DNA of 64,000 nt from contig OZ244849.1 of the NCBI GenBank assembly GCA_965220875.1, positions 1,922,001 through 1,986,000 of the forward strand, read 5' to 3'. A model generated the notes under the pieces. The model was given only the letters and a program-made list of their open reading frames with translations, searched no databases and was not told where the DNA came from. This document shows positions 43,375 through 53,325 of the stretch, piece by piece (within the stretch, counting starts at the first letter, position 1; the number at the start of each line of letters is the position of its first letter). A program made the position numbers and the translations under genes. This stretch comes from WTFY01 sp965220875. Its GTDB lineage: Bacteria; Pseudomonadota; Gammaproteobacteria; UBA4575.

Positions 43375-46300
43375 TCAATGCATCTTCACGGGGCTTGTGG
43401 TCATTTCCTCAGACAATGTCTCTGCCTGTGTTAAAACTAACTCAACGGCACCTTTTTGCTGATCAGGTGGGTACTTGTATTTTCGCAATAGCTGACGAAT
43501 GAGAATCCTCAGTCTTGCTCGAACACTTTCACGAACTGCCCAATCGACAGTCAAATTTTCTCGTAGTTTTTTTGCAATCTCACGTGCCATCTCAACGAGA
43601 ATTTCCTCGCCCATCAATTCTTGTGCAGATTCGTTCTGCGCTAGGGCATCATAGAAGGCCTCTTCCTCATCTGACAGGTCGTGACTTTCTCTTCGCTTAA
43701 GATCTTCTTTGAACTGTTTTGCCATTGCGATGAGTTCTTCGATCACCTGAGCCGCTTCAATCGCACGGTTTGCATACTTACCTATTGATTTCTCTAGAAG
43801 TTCACTGAATTTACGCTGCTTGACAACATTGGTACGAAACTTGGATTTAATTTCGTCCTTAATAAGTCTTTGCAGAAGTTCTACCGCCAGGTTTTTATGT
43901 GGCATCTTCATCACTTCTTTGAGAAAGTCTTCTGAAAGAATTGAGATATCCGGGAACTCCAGGCCTGCCAATTTGAATACATCCAATACGCCTTCACCAA
44001 TAATCGCCTGGGATACCAATTGCCGTAATTCGAAATCAGTATCTCGTGGAGGAGTATCTCCTCTTTCACCTTTCACCAGTGGTGCACGTACGGCTTGATG
44101 AAATGCAACCTCAGGGGACAGTTCCATAGCTTCGTCCAAAGTTCCGCACAATGCGAAGGCCTTGGTCATTTGAAGCACAATATCGCAGTATCTGCGCTTA
44201 CCGTCTTCCTGTTCGAGAACGTGATCCATACAGGCTGGAATGAGCTGAAGGGCTTTTGTCTTGTATTCACTCCAGTCCAGGGGGTACAGAAGATCTTGTG
44301 CAACCTGAATCTTTTCTTTGAGAATCCGTAACGCTTCAGATGAATCGATCGTTGGCCTACCTTTCCCTTTTGCTGCACTGTAGGTTGCCAATGCTTCTTT
44401 GAGCTGGGGTGCAATGCCGATATAGTCCACAACAAGACCGCCTGGCTTGTCCTTGAAGACACGATTCACACGTGCAATGGCCTGTGCAAGGTTCGCGCCT
44501 TGCATCGGCTTATCGACATACATGGTTGCAAGACAAGGTGCATCAAATCCTGTTAACCACATATCACGTACTATGACGATCTTTAAAGGGTCCAAAGGGT
44601 CTTTGAACCGTTTCTCAAGATCTTTCTTTTGTGTCCTGTTGGTATGATGTGGTTGCAACTCTGCCTTGTCCGATGCGGATGCAGTCATAATGACTTTGAT
44701 CTCACCTGACAAGTGCTCGTCAGAATGCCACTCAGGACGGAACGCTACGATTTGGTTATATAACCTGACACATATTTCACGGGACATAGCCACAATCATG
44801 GCCTTGCCTGGCTGAGTCTGGCGGCGTGTTTCGTAGTGATGTATTAAATCCTCTGCTACCTCCTTGAGACGTGCATCCGTCCCCACGATTGCTTCCAATG
44901 CAGACCACTGGCTCTTCGCCTTTTCTTTCTCACGTTCGTCCGCGGTCTCACTGTCCAGTATCTCTTCCACTTCCTCATCAATCTGAGGTAGTTCTGCCTG
45001 GTTCAGATTGATCTTGGCAAGACGTGATTCATAATAGATTGGGACAGTTGCCCCATCATCGACGGCCTGTTGAATGTCATAGATCGAAACATAGTTACCA
45101 AAGACCGCTTGGGTGTCCCGGTCATCCTTTGAAATAGGTGTTCCAGTGAATGCTAGAAACGTTGCATTAGGTAACCCATCCCTCAGTAACTTGGCTAGAC
45201 CATACTTGATAGAACCACTCTCACTATCCAGTTTTGCCTTGAATCCATACTGGGTCCGGTGTGCCTCATCCGCAATGACCACGATGTTGTGACGATCAGT
45301 CAAAACTGGGAATCGGTCTTCATTCGCATCCAAGCCAAATTTTTGTATGGTCGTGAAAATGATGCCACCTGAGGGACGATTCATCAGATGCTCTCGAAGT
45401 TCTGCACGAGAACTTGCCTGCTTGGGTGTATCGCCCAAGAGTTCGCCAGCATTAGCAAAGACATTGTACAACTGGCCATCTAGGTCCTGTCTGTCTGTGA
45501 CCATTACTATCGTAGGATTTTCAAGACGAGGTTCTGAGATCAAACGCCCTGCCAGGCACGCCATTTCAATACTCTTACCTGCGCCTTGTGTGTGCCAGAC
45601 CACTCCGCCTTTTTTAGTCCCATCAATCTTACTCGCAGTAACAATACTTTCGACTGCCACCTGCACGGCATGAAACTGATGGTATCCGGCAATCTTTTTG
45701 GCAATATCCTTGCCCTCTTCAAACACACAGAAGTATCGTAAATAATTCAGGAAAATATCCTTGTTAAAGAGGCCTTTGACCAGGGTCTTGAACTGTTGGT
45801 TCTGGCCGAGAGGATCCAGTTTAATGCCATCAATGGTGCGCCACCGCATAAACCGTTCCCTGTCTGCAGAGACGGATCCCAAACGTGCATAGATTCCGTC
45901 TGAAATAACCATGCAGACGTTATAATTAAACAGGTCAGGTATATCAGCCTTGTACGTCTGTAACTGATCGAACGCTGTCCAGATGTCTGCATTCTCATCG
46001 GCAACGTTCTTGAGCTCGATGACGGAAAGTGGTAACCCGTTTACAAACACCAATACATCCGGTCTGCGATTGTGTTTGTTTCCGTGAACTGTGAACTGAT
46101 TGACGGCCAGCCAGTCATTGTCGTCCAAGTTCTCATAATCAATGACCTTGAGTTGTTTGCCGACTTCCTGATCGCCTTCGTGATAAGTAACCTTGATGCC
46201 TTTGGTCAGCCATTGATGTACTTGCCGGTTGCAGGACATCAATGCTGGGATGTTCGGGTTGGTCAGTTGAGAAATCGCAGTGTTGATTGCAGATGCTGGA

Positions 46301-46485
46301 ATATCAGGATTAATACGAATCAACGCTGTCTGTAAACGATCTTGAAGAACAACTGAACGATAGTCTGTGCGTTCTGGCTCTTCACCTTCCGGAGCAATGT
46401 CGTATCCGCACTTGTACTGGTAACCAAGTTCTTTAAACCAGTCGATACTGATTTGTTCAACTTGGTCTTCTGTCACTAGTGCCAT
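43375..46485 (-). CDS. hsdR: Type I restriction enzyme, R subunit
   Basis: A 1036-residue protein. The N-terminal nuclease domain has RRPDVLVFVNGLPLSVIELKN, broken as Asp143 and Glu157-x-Lys159. The helicase/translocase shows Walker A HTQGAGKSIEM (301-305), VMVTDRQDLDGQLY, IADEAHRTQYG (406-409) and LAFTGTPISKDDRDT, and later TGFDAPCLATMYVDKPM. A helical C-terminal domain binds the methylase. It is the last gene of the hsdM-hsdS-hsdR operon, and its ATG overlaps the hsdS stop (TGATG). It appears intact. Confidence 0.97.
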   Translation of the reverse strand: MALVTEDQVEQISIDWFKELGYQYKCGYDIAPEGEEPERTDYRSVVLQDRLQTALIRINPDIPASAINTAISQLTNPNIPALMSCNRQVHQWLTKGIKVTYHEGDQEVGKQLKVIDYENLDDNDWLAVNQFTVHGNKHNRRPDVLVFVNGLPLSVIELKNVADENADIWTAFDQLQTYKADIPDLFNYNVCMVISDGIYARLGSVSADRERFMRWRTIDGIKLDPLGQNQQFKTLVKGLFNKDIFLNYLRYFCVFEEGKDIAKKIAGYHQFHAVQVAVESIVTASKIDGTKKGGVVWHTQGAGKSIEMACLAGRLISEPRLENPTIVMVTDRQDLDGQLYNVFANAGELLGDTPKQASSRAELREHLMNRPSGGIIFTTIQKFGLDANEDRFPVLTDRHNIVVIADEAHRTQYGFKAKLDSESGSIKYGLAKLLRDGLPNATFLAFTGTPISKDDRDTQAVFGNYVSIYDIQQAVDDGATVPIYYESRLAKINLNQAELPQIDEEVEEILDSETADEREKEKAKSQWSALEAIVGTDARLKEVAEDLIHHYETRRQTQPGKAMIVAMSREICVRLYNQIVAFRPEWHSDEHLSGEIKVIMTASASDKAELQPHHTNRTQKKDLEKRFKDPLDPLKIVIVRDMWLTGFDAPCLATMYVDKPMQGANLAQAIARVNRVFKDKPGGLVVDYIGIAPQLKEALATYSAAKGKGRPTIDSSEALRILKEKIQVAQDLLYPLDWSEYKTKALQLIPACMDHVLEQEDGKRRYCDIVLQMTKAFALCGTLDEAMELSPEVAFHQAVRAPLVKGERGDTPPRDTDFELRQLVSQAIIGEGVLDVFKLAGLEFPDISILSEDFLKEVMKMPHKNLAVELLQRLIKDEIKSKFRTNVVKQRKFSELLEKSIGKYANRAIEAAQVIEELIAMAKQFKEDLKRRESHDLSDEEEAFYDALAQNESAQELMGEEILVEMAREIAKKLRENLTVDWAVRESVRARLRILIRQLLRKYKYPPDQQKGAVELVLTQAETLSEEMTTSPVKMH

Positions 46486-47828
46486 CAGATTCTAGCCTTT
46501 TCGAAAAACTTTTCTGAATCTGATACTTGGAGTTCACCTGAGATGAGTTTGGGGAGTAGAGTGTCACGAAGCTCTACTAATATTTTATTTTCTGAAGCAA
46601 TGTTGACCATCCTATCTATCATTGGGCCAACTGTTTCTGCAAACGTTTCAATAAGTGATTCTGGTGGTAACACTAGCTCAATACCTTTCAAATGTGATGA
46701 AGGTCTAGCAATAGATGGAACACCGCTACCAGACACATTCGACAATAATTTATGTTGCCCAATTGGACTATGAAAAAATAACGCTAGATATGAACTAAGT
46801 GATGAATACAATGGTCGTGCATAAAACTGTCGCTGCGAGATTACATATTTAGGGAACTTGCTAGATTTTGGGATAAGTGAAACCTGTCCAACTGTTCCTG
46901 CATGTGTGAATATCACGTCACCCGATGTAACAACAGAATTCTTTAGTCTCTCTGAATGCTCTTTGCTTACAAAGTTGTATTTGCCTTCATTTATTAAAAA
47001 ACCATGTAAATGATGTCCGCTAATTACTGGCACGCCCTGATCTACAAAAGTCGACACTTTAATATTCGAACCGAAAGGACCCATTGCAATTTTTTCACAT
47101 ACATCTTCAGTTCTCTTTATTTCCCATTCCCTAGGTATATCCCCAATCTCTGACTTCACCAACTCATCAGGAAACAAATCACTGATTTCAGTGGAAAGAC
47201 CCGTGGGGCGACCTGCTGATTTTGCATAGACAGGATCAAAGTCAACAAACCATGACTTGAAGATTGCCTTGGCAATCCCTTCAAGGGTTTGGTTCATCTT
47301 TTGATTGAGTTCGATTTTGTCGTCAAGGGTTCCTAGGATGTGGGCGATTATTTTTTGATTATCGATCGATGGAATACAGAGTTCTATTTCTTTGAAATTT
47401 TTTAAAACAATTCTAGGAACACCAGAACCTGATACGTAGTTACTCAGTATACTATTTCTAACTGTTGGATCCTTTATCGAATACACCAAATAATCTGGAT
47501 CTACTAAATCGGTATTAGGACGAAGAATTGCTATTGATGATAGCAATACACATTTCTGATTTTCTCTAACTTTAAATATATGTTTGAGAACAGAGCCATC
47601 TTTAGCAATCAAAATATCATTGGCCTCTGGCTTACAGCCAGTTCGCTTAAGCTCTTGGTATTCTTCTTCTGTGATCCTCTTAGCATTTGCATCTGAAAAC
47701 CCGAACTCTGTCATATCCTTTACAGAGTACATACAAATCCCGTCGGGAGAGGACTTTGGTGACCTATGAGAACCGTCTGTTATCTTAGAACATAATTCTT
47801 TTAATCTAAATGTTACTAAGTCACTCAT
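46485..47828 (-). CDS. hsdS: Type I restriction enzyme, specificity subunit
   Basis: A 447-residue protein with two target-recognition domains separated by conserved helices. The first half has LKELCSKITDGSHRSPKSS and ends in IIAHILGTLDDKIELNQKMN. The central spacer is GIAKAIFKSWFVDFDPVYA. The second half has WEIKRTEDVCEKIAMGPFG and ends in RDTLLPKLISGELQV. The two different halves predict a bipartite asymmetric target that cannot be read from the sequence. It overlaps hsdM by 8 bases. Confidence 0.96.
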   Translation of the reverse strand: MSDLVTFRLKELCSKITDGSHRSPKSSPDGICMYSVKDMTEFGFSDANAKRITEEEYQELKRTGCKPEANDILIAKDGSVLKHIFKVRENQKCVLLSSIAILRPNTDLVDPDYLVYSIKDPTVRNSILSNYVSGSGVPRIVLKNFKEIELCIPSIDNQKIIAHILGTLDDKIELNQKMNQTLEGIAKAIFKSWFVDFDPVYAKSAGRPTGLSTEISDLFPDELVKSEIGDIPREWEIKRTEDVCEKIAMGPFGSNIKVSTFVDQGVPVISGHHLHGFLINEGKYNFVSKEHSERLKNSVVTSGDVIFTHAGTVGQVSLIPKSSKFPKYVISQRQFYARPLYSSLSSYLALFFHSPIGQHKLLSNVSGSGVPSIARPSSHLKGIELVLPPESLIETFAETVGPMIDRMVNIASENKILVELRDTLLPKLISGELQVSDSEKFFEKARI

Positions 47829-49368
47829 GTGTAAGATATTCTATAAAAGAACTAATTTTCTGATTCAAAATCTCTCCTTTAGAATTAAGGTTTCGAAGTT
47901 CTTTATTTAGTTCTAAAATTTTTTCCTTGATAGGCCTGTCATCATCTTCAATGGTAGAAACGCCAACATAACGTCCTGGTGCCAACACAAAATCATTCTT
48001 CTCAATTTCATCTAAGGTTGCAGCCTTGCAGAACCCTTGCACATCTTTATAATCTTCACCTGTTTTCCATGCCTTTACTGTATCAGCTACTTTTGCTATG
48101 TCTTCACCAGTAAAGATTTTAAGTATTCTTGTCTCCATCGTGCCTAACTGACGTGCGTCAATGAATAGGGTTTCACCTTGTCTGTTACGGCCGTATTTAG
48201 TTTTATCATTAGTTAAAAACCATAAACACGCAGAAATTTGTGTATTGAGGAACAACTGACTAGGGAGTGCAACCATCACCTCTACTACATCACCCTTGAT
48301 CATTGTCTTGCGAATTTGACCTTCTCCTCCCGAATTGGAGATCATAGAACCGTTTGAAAGGACTACACCGGCCTGTCCCCCAGGTCGTAATTTCCACAAC
48401 ATGTGTTGCAACCATGCAAAGTTTGCATTACCTATTGGTGGTTTGCCGTATCGCCAACGAGGATCATCCTCATATTTCTCTCCACCCCAGTCAGATACGT
48501 TGAATGGTGGGTTCGCCATAATGTAATCAAACTTCAAATCAGGAAACTGGTCTCTGGCAAAGGTATCCGCAGGTTCTGTACCTAGATCTGCCGCAAATCC
48601 TCGAATTGCCAAATTCATTGCTGCTAGGCGCCAAGTTGTAGGATTACTCTCCTGACCGTAAATGGATATATCGTCTACACGGCCACCATGAGACTGCACA
48701 AACCTCTCACTTTGAACAAACATTCCACCCGAACCACAACATGGGTCATAAACCCTCCCAGAATGCGGTGCGAGGACTGCTACGAGGGTCTTGACAATGT
48801 GTGAAGGGGTATAGAATTGTCCACCCTTTTTACCTTCTGCAGACGCAAATTGACCTAGGAAGTATTCATAGACTTCACCCAACAAGTCACTGGAACTGTA
48901 CTTATGATCAAATCCAATTGTAGAAATCAGATCAATTAGTTCGCCAAGAACACCATGACCTAATTGTGCCCTCCCAAATCGTTTATCGAGCTTTCCATGT
49001 AGTGAAGAGTTCTCGTTCTCGATAGCAGTCATTGCATTATCTATTAGAAAACCAATATCTGATTGCTTTGCCTTTGCCCTGATAGATTCCCAACGTGCTT
49101 CCTGAGGTACCCAGAACACGTTGTCTTGGATGTAATAGTCACGTTCCTCAAGTTCTAGCTCAAATTCAGCTGGGTTTTCACTTATGAAATAGTCAGATGA
49201 GGGATCTGAAACGATGTGTCGGACTTTGTCCTGCTGCTTGACAAAAGTGTCAGAGATGTATTTCAGAAAGATTAAGCCAAGCACAATGTGCTTATATTCG
49301 GCTGCATCCATCTGTGCTCGAAGTTTATCAGCGGATGCCCATAATTTTTTCTTTAAATCATCACCCAT
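47821..49368 (-). CDS. hsdM: Type I restriction enzyme, modification (N6-adenine methylase) subunit
   Basis: A 515-residue methylase. Helical N-terminal domain (KLRAQMDAAEYKHIVLGLIF), then QFYTPSHIVKTLVAVL, AdoMet motif VYDPCCGSGGMFVQS (208-215) and catalytic motif MANPPFNVSDW (286-289). It ends with LVLAPGRYVGV-type sequence and a coiled helix (KEKILELNKELRNLNSKGE). It methylates adenines in the HsdS target to protect self DNA. It is first in the operon and starts 257 bases from the tRNA end of the island. Confidence 0.97.
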   Translation of the reverse strand: MGDDLKKKLWASADKLRAQMDAAEYKHIVLGLIFLKYISDTFVKQQDKVRHIVSDPSSDYFISENPAEFELELEERDYYIQDNVFWVPQEARWESIRAKAKQSDIGFLIDNAMTAIENENSSLHGKLDKRFGRAQLGHGVLGELIDLISTIGFDHKYSSSDLLGEVYEYFLGQFASAEGKKGGQFYTPSHIVKTLVAVLAPHSGRVYDPCCGSGGMFVQSERFVQSHGGRVDDISIYGQESNPTTWRLAAMNLAIRGFAADLGTEPADTFARDQFPDLKFDYIMANPPFNVSDWGGEKYEDDPRWRYGKPPIGNANFAWLQHMLWKLRPGGQAGVVLSNGSMISNSGGEGQIRKTMIKGDVVEVMVALPSQLFLNTQISACLWFLTNDKTKYGRNRQGETLFIDARQLGTMETRILKIFTGEDIAKVADTVKAWKTGEDYKDVQGFCKAATLDEIEKNDFVLAPGRYVGVSTIEDDDRPIKEKILELNKELRNLNSKGEILNQKISSFIEYLTHE

Positions 49369-49589
49369 TTCATTATGTTTCTAGTCGAGATTAGGCAAGT
49401 TAGATATAACGCCTCTATATACTCCAGATGCCAACAATGGTGACTCTATAAAACCCTAAAAAATAACTGAATACCGTCCCATCTATCGATGGTCTCATGA
49501 CCTTAAAACTTATGTTCCTGCACAAATTGCTGAGAGAGCGCTATTAAATTGTGGGATATTACGTGGGTAATTACATAAAGATATTTATA

Positions 49590-49602
49590 TATTATATGTA
49601 AT
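49590..49602. repeat. Candidate integrase arm-type site, right
   Basis: TATTATATGTAAT is identical to 25123-25135 near the other island end. ATTACATA about 15 bases to its left forms an inverted partner. It lies 24 bases inside the tRNA-side attachment site. Confidence 0.4.
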
Positions 49603-49625
49603 ATTAATTGGTTATATTATTATAG

Positions 49626-49639
49626 TGGCGGAGAGAGAG
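49626..49639 (+). other. Attachment site, tRNA end of island
   Basis: TGGCGGAGAGAGAG, the complement of the last 14 bases of tRNA-Ser including CCA, is shared with 25048-25061. Beyond it on both sides the sequences differ, so the identity block is exactly 14 bp. Confidence 0.85.
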
Positions 49640-49717
49640 GGATTCGAACCCTCGGTGCCCCGTTGAGGGCACACTCACTTTCCAGGCGAGCCCGTTCGAC
49701 CACTCCGGCATCTCTCC
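49626..49717 (-). tRNA. tRNA-Ser (anticodon GGA)
   Basis: A 92-nt class II tRNA: 5' arm GGAGAGA pairs with TCTCTCC before the encoded CCA. The anticodon loop reads CTGGAAA with GGA in the centre. A long variable arm (TGTGCCCTCAACGGGGCAC) is typical of serine tRNAs, and GGTTCGAATCC forms the T arm. The gene is complete; its 3' end is the integration site of the island. Confidence 0.97.
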
Positions 49718-49804
49718 AAGCTGTAATCCGAAACTGTATTCAGGACACCAGTAGCATTATCTGCCCTTTAGCCTGCGGCTGATACCCTGCAGCGTTAGTG
49801 CCGG

Positions 49805-50146
49805 CTACGATTTCTTGCCTCTGTCATTGCCAGGGCTATAGACCGAGGATGGGAAATGCGCGACATTTTCTCCGGCCTCAGAAATTTTTGATACACCCTG
49901 CTTATCCACCTCATCTATCCGGATAATGGCATGCATCGGCACAAAGAACCGTTTTACCTGCTCGAACTCAGACTTGAGCTTTTCTTCACCAGGGTCTACG
50001 ACGACTTTTGATCTCTCATCAAATGTCAGGCCTTCTATAGTAACGAACCCGTACAAATCAGACTGGTATACCTGATGAGCATAGACTTCGTATATCTTGT
50101 CCAAGTTATAGAAACTGATTTTGTAAAGCTGCTTCTTAGGCATCAT
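49805..50146 (-). CDS. DUF1820 family protein
   Basis: A 113-residue protein starting MMPKKQLYKISFYNLDKIYEVY (either Met possible), with a middle GFVTIEGLTFDERSKVVVDPGEEKL and FVPMHAIIRIDEVDKQG. It matches the DUF1820 family of small gammaproteobacterial proteins of unknown function. It is soluble. The tail (SVYSPGNDRGKKS) is poorly conserved. It stands between tRNA-Ser and icd. Confidence 0.85.
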   Translation of the reverse strand: MMPKKQLYKISFYNLDKIYEVYAHQVYQSDLYGFVTIEGLTFDERSKVVVDPGEEKLKSEFEQVKRFFVPMHAIIRIDEVDKQGVSKISEAGENVAHFPSSVYSPGNDRGKKS

Positions 50147-50307
50147 TCAATTAGGTCACTCCCGAACATTTCTTGTTTTCCACGTGACAGTGGCTCATGA
50201 TCTCACTACTCTCCACAATCCAATTGCCACCAGACAAAAAACTTCCTAGACAGACCCTAATCTGTATGTAACAGACCAATATCAAACACAAGCTATCATC
50301 TTGAAAT

Positions 50308-51651
50308 CTATGTGGGCATATAACTGATTATAGCGTCCCCGAACCCCGAAGTACTAACCAGAGTAGCTCCAGGCATTAAACGTTCAAGATCTTCCTGAAC
50401 CTCTTTGGATGTACCTGGCCGTCTTGCCCTGGTTTGGAATCCTGCTCGAGCTCGAGCCAGGTCATAAGTCACAGTCCTAGAGGCTATGGCGCCAGAAATC
50501 CCGGCGATCACCAAATCCGCAGCCTCGCTCCAACCCAGATGTCGAAGCATCATCTCAGCTGACAAGATTATGGATCCGGGATTTACCCTGTCCTTCCCCG
50601 CGTGACTGGGCGCCGTACCATGCGTGGCCTCGAAACATGCAACATCATCAGAAATATTTGCACCGGGTGCAATTCCAATGCCTCCTACTTGTGCAGCAAG
50701 CGCATCAGAAATGTAATCACCATTCAGGTTCAAGGTGGCAATTACTTCAAAGCTTTCAGGTTTTAATAGGATTTGCTGTAAAAAATTGTCAGCAATTACA
50801 TCCTTGATGATGATTTCATTACCGTTGTTTGGATTCTTTATCTTGCACCAAGGACCCTCACCAATTACTTCTGCCTTGAACTCTTGCTGTGCAAGCTCAT
50901 ACCCCCAGTTTCGAAACGCACCTTCCGTAAATTTCATAATGTTTCCCTTGTGCACAAGCGAAACAGAAGTGCGATTATTGTCAATGGCATACTGAACTGC
51001 CTTTCGAATCAATCGTACCGAACCTTCCTTGGAAACGGGCTTGATACCGATTCCTGACGTATCCGGGAAACGGATTTTTGTTACATTCATCTCCTTGCGC
51101 AAAAAATTTATAACCTTGCTTGCCTCTTCACTCTGAGCTTCCCACTCAATTCCTGCATAGATGTCTTCAGTATTCTCTCTGAAGATCACCATGTCAGTGG
51201 TGGCAGAATCTTTCAATGGTGTAGGGGTTCCAGGGAAGTAACGTATCGGCCGCACGCAGGCAAATAGATCAAGCTTCTGACGGATGGCTACATTTAATGA
51301 CCGCATGCCCTCGCCTACAGGTGTGGCTAAGGGACCTTTTATCGACACTGCATATTTTCTCATCACATCAAGCGTTTCTTCCGGAAGGAAATTATGTTTG
51401 CCATACAAGCGTGCAGCTTTTTCTCCTGCATAGATCTCCATCCAGCTAATACGTCGCTTGCCATCATAGGCACGCTTGACAGCCGCAGAAACGACTCGCC
51501 TCATGACTGGAGTTACGTCCAGACCAATACCATCACCTTCAATAAATGGAATTATCGGGTTATCAGGAACATCCAAGCTTTTATCCGGATTAAGGGAGAT
51601 GGACTCCCCTTGTGCTGGAACTTGAACATGCTCATAAGGCTTGTGCTGCAT
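50308..51651 (-). CDS. icd: NADP-dependent isocitrate dehydrogenase
   Basis: About 447 residues of the E. coli-type dimeric enzyme. Visible segments are IPFIEGDGIGLDVTPVM, ITWMEIYAGEKA-like ISWMEIYAGEKA, IRPIRYFPGTPTPLKD-like region, VIFRENTEDIYAGIEWE (phosphorylatable Ser region precedes it), NLNGDYISDALAAQVGGIGI and ATHGTAPSHAGKDRVNPGS. It makes 2-oxoglutarate and NADPH in the TCA cycle. It is directly downstream of aceA in the same orientation, so the two enzymes competing for isocitrate are encoded side by side, 73 bases apart. ATG 51651 follows an in-frame TTG. Confidence 0.97.
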   Translation of the reverse strand: MQHKPYEHVQVPAQGESISLNPDKSLDVPDNPIIPFIEGDGIGLDVTPVMRRVVSAAVKRAYDGKRRISWMEIYAGEKAARLYGKHNFLPEETLDVMRKYAVSIKGPLATPVGEGMRSLNVAIRQKLDLFACVRPIRYFPGTPTPLKDSATTDMVIFRENTEDIYAGIEWEAQSEEASKVINFLRKEMNVTKIRFPDTSGIGIKPVSKEGSVRLIRKAVQYAIDNNRTSVSLVHKGNIMKFTEGAFRNWGYELAQQEFKAEVIGEGPWCKIKNPNNGNEIIIKDVIADNFLQQILLKPESFEVIATLNLNGDYISDALAAQVGGIGIAPGANISDDVACFEATHGTAPSHAGKDRVNPGSIILSAEMMLRHLGWSEAADLVIAGISGAIASRTVTYDLARARAGFQTRARRPGTSKEVQEDLERLMPGATLVSTSGFGDAIISYMPT

Positions 51652-51724
51652 CAAATACCTCGAAAGAATTAGACATAACTATAGCCATTCTGTAAAAGCT
51701 TGAATCCTGCAAGAAACAAGAGAA

Positions 51725-53047
51725 TTATCCAACCTTGGTCTTAAACTGCATCTCCTCAGTAGAACCAGTGAGCGCAGTAACAGAAGAGTGTCCTCCTTGA
51801 ATCGTGGTAGTAACATCATCAAAATAGCCCGCTCCAACTTCCTGCTGATGACTTACAAAAGTGTAACCGCGAGACCGTGCCTCGAATTCAGGTTGCTGCA
51901 CCATATTGACATAAGCAGTCATTCCATCTCTAGCATATGCCTCTGCAAGATCAAACATGTTGTACCACATGCTGTGTATTCCAGCCAAAGTAATGAATTG
52001 GTATTTGTAACCCATTGCCCCCAACTCACGCTGGAATTTGGCAATGGTGGCATCATCAAGATTCTTCTTCCAATTGAAAGAAGGAGAACAGTTATAGGCA
52101 AGTAACTGTTCAGGGTGGTGCTTACGTACACCTTCAGCAAATGCCTTAGCAAACTCCAAATCCGGCGTGCCTGTTTCACACCAGATCAAATCTGCATATT
52201 CTGCATAGGCGACACCACGAGAGATAGCCTGCTCCAGCCCGTTCCTGACGCGAAGGAAACCCTCTGATGTCCTCTCTCCTGTCAAAAACTGATGATCCCT
52301 CTCATCACAATCAGATGTAAGCAAGTTTGCAGCTTCAGCATCAGTGCGCCCCAAAACTACAGTGGGAACACCCATAACGTCTGCTGCCAGTCTGGCTGCA
52401 TTGAGCTTCTGACACGCCTCCTGAGTCGGAACGAGAACTTTGCCACCCATGTGACCGCACTTTTTGACTGCAGCCAATTGATCTTCAAAGTGAACTCCTG
52501 CTGCACCCGCCTCTACCATGTTTTTCATCAGTTCGAATGCATTCAGTACACCGCCAAATCCGGCTTCTGCATCTGCCACAACAGGAACAAAGTAGTCAAT
52601 TTCGTTTTCACCTCGTTCCCATTGAATTTCATCCGCACGCTTGAATGCATTGTTGATACGCCGTACAACGGTAGGCACCGAATCATACGCATAGAGTGAC
52701 TGGTCCGGATACATGGTTTCACTGGTATTGGCATCTGCTGCAACCTGCCAACCTGACAAGTAAATCGCCTTGATTCCTGCTTTGACTTGTTGCACAGCCT
52801 GACCGCCAGTCAATGCACCCAGGCAATGTACATAACCTTCTTCATTAACCAGTTTCCAAAGCTTCTCTGCACCTCTTTTTGCCAGCGTATGCTCTATCTG
52901 CAATGAGCCACGCAGACGTACCACATCCTCTGCCGTGTAATTACGCCTGACATTTTTCCAGCGTGGATTCTCCCTCCACTCCTTCTCCAGCTCTTTTACC
53001 TGTGCAGTTCTACTATCACTCACAACCATATCTCCTTCTGAAGCCAT
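51725..53047 (-). CDS. aceA: Isocitrate lyase
   Basis: About 440 residues. The catalytic motif KKCGHMGGKVLVPTQEACQK is present, as are YLSGWQVAADANTSETMYPDQ at the substrate site and ADLIWCETGTPDLEFAKAFAEG. It cleaves isocitrate to glyoxylate and succinate. In a methylotroph this can regenerate glyoxylate for a serine cycle as well as run the glyoxylate shunt. The start is uncertain: ATG 53047 has no ribosome site, whereas AAGGAG lies nine bases before a GTG at about residue 9. Malate synthase is not in the window. Confidence 0.97.
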   Translation of the reverse strand: MASEGDMVVSDSRTAQVKELEKEWRENPRWKNVRRNYTAEDVVRLRGSLQIEHTLAKRGAEKLWKLVNEEGYVHCLGALTGGQAVQQVKAGIKAIYLSGWQVAADANTSETMYPDQSLYAYDSVPTVVRRINNAFKRADEIQWERGENEIDYFVPVVADAEAGFGGVLNAFELMKNMVEAGAAGVHFEDQLAAVKKCGHMGGKVLVPTQEACQKLNAARLAADVMGVPTVVLGRTDAEAANLLTSDCDERDHQFLTGERTSEGFLRVRNGLEQAISRGVAYAEYADLIWCETGTPDLEFAKAFAEGVRKHHPEQLLAYNCSPSFNWKKNLDDATIAKFQRELGAMGYKYQFITLAGIHSMWYNMFDLAEAYARDGMTAYVNMVQQPEFEARSRGYTFVSHQQEVGAGYFDDVTTTIQGGHSSVTALTGSTEEMQFKTKVG

Positions 53048-53325
53048 CAAAATCTACTGAATATTAGCACTGAAGCCAGAATCAGGCTCAATGCTCAAAC
53101 GGAAAGTGTATACTATCAGATACTAGTTTGAAGTAACTAAAAAATTTGAAACTCATCACGTTGAATTACCCAAGTAGATAGCAACATATTTTTCAGCAAG
53201 CAGGCAACCAGAACGAGATAACTACGGCGGGCTACACTGGCAAGCCTGCCATAAGGATTACTCCCTTGCAGTCTGCTTGCCTGCCAAGGCAGCACTTTCA
53301 CGCCACCGCCTGAAGCTAGTATCCA

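Larger units (their letters stand above)
25048..49639. mobile_element. 24.6-kb tRNA-Ser-integrated genomic island carrying defence systems
   Basis: The island is bounded by 14-bp direct repeats at 25048-25061 and 49626-49639, with a P4-type integrase just inside one end and a complete tRNA-Ser at the other. Contents are integrase, primase-helicase, small genes, decayed DNA, nucleases, a zeta-type toxin, type II CBASS and type I restriction-modification. No conjugation, capsid or terminase large-subunit gene is visible, so it is an integrative element or satellite that cannot move between cells unaided. The backbone genes on both sides are housekeeping. The integrase lies at the end away from the tRNA, which is less common. 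Confidence 0.88.
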
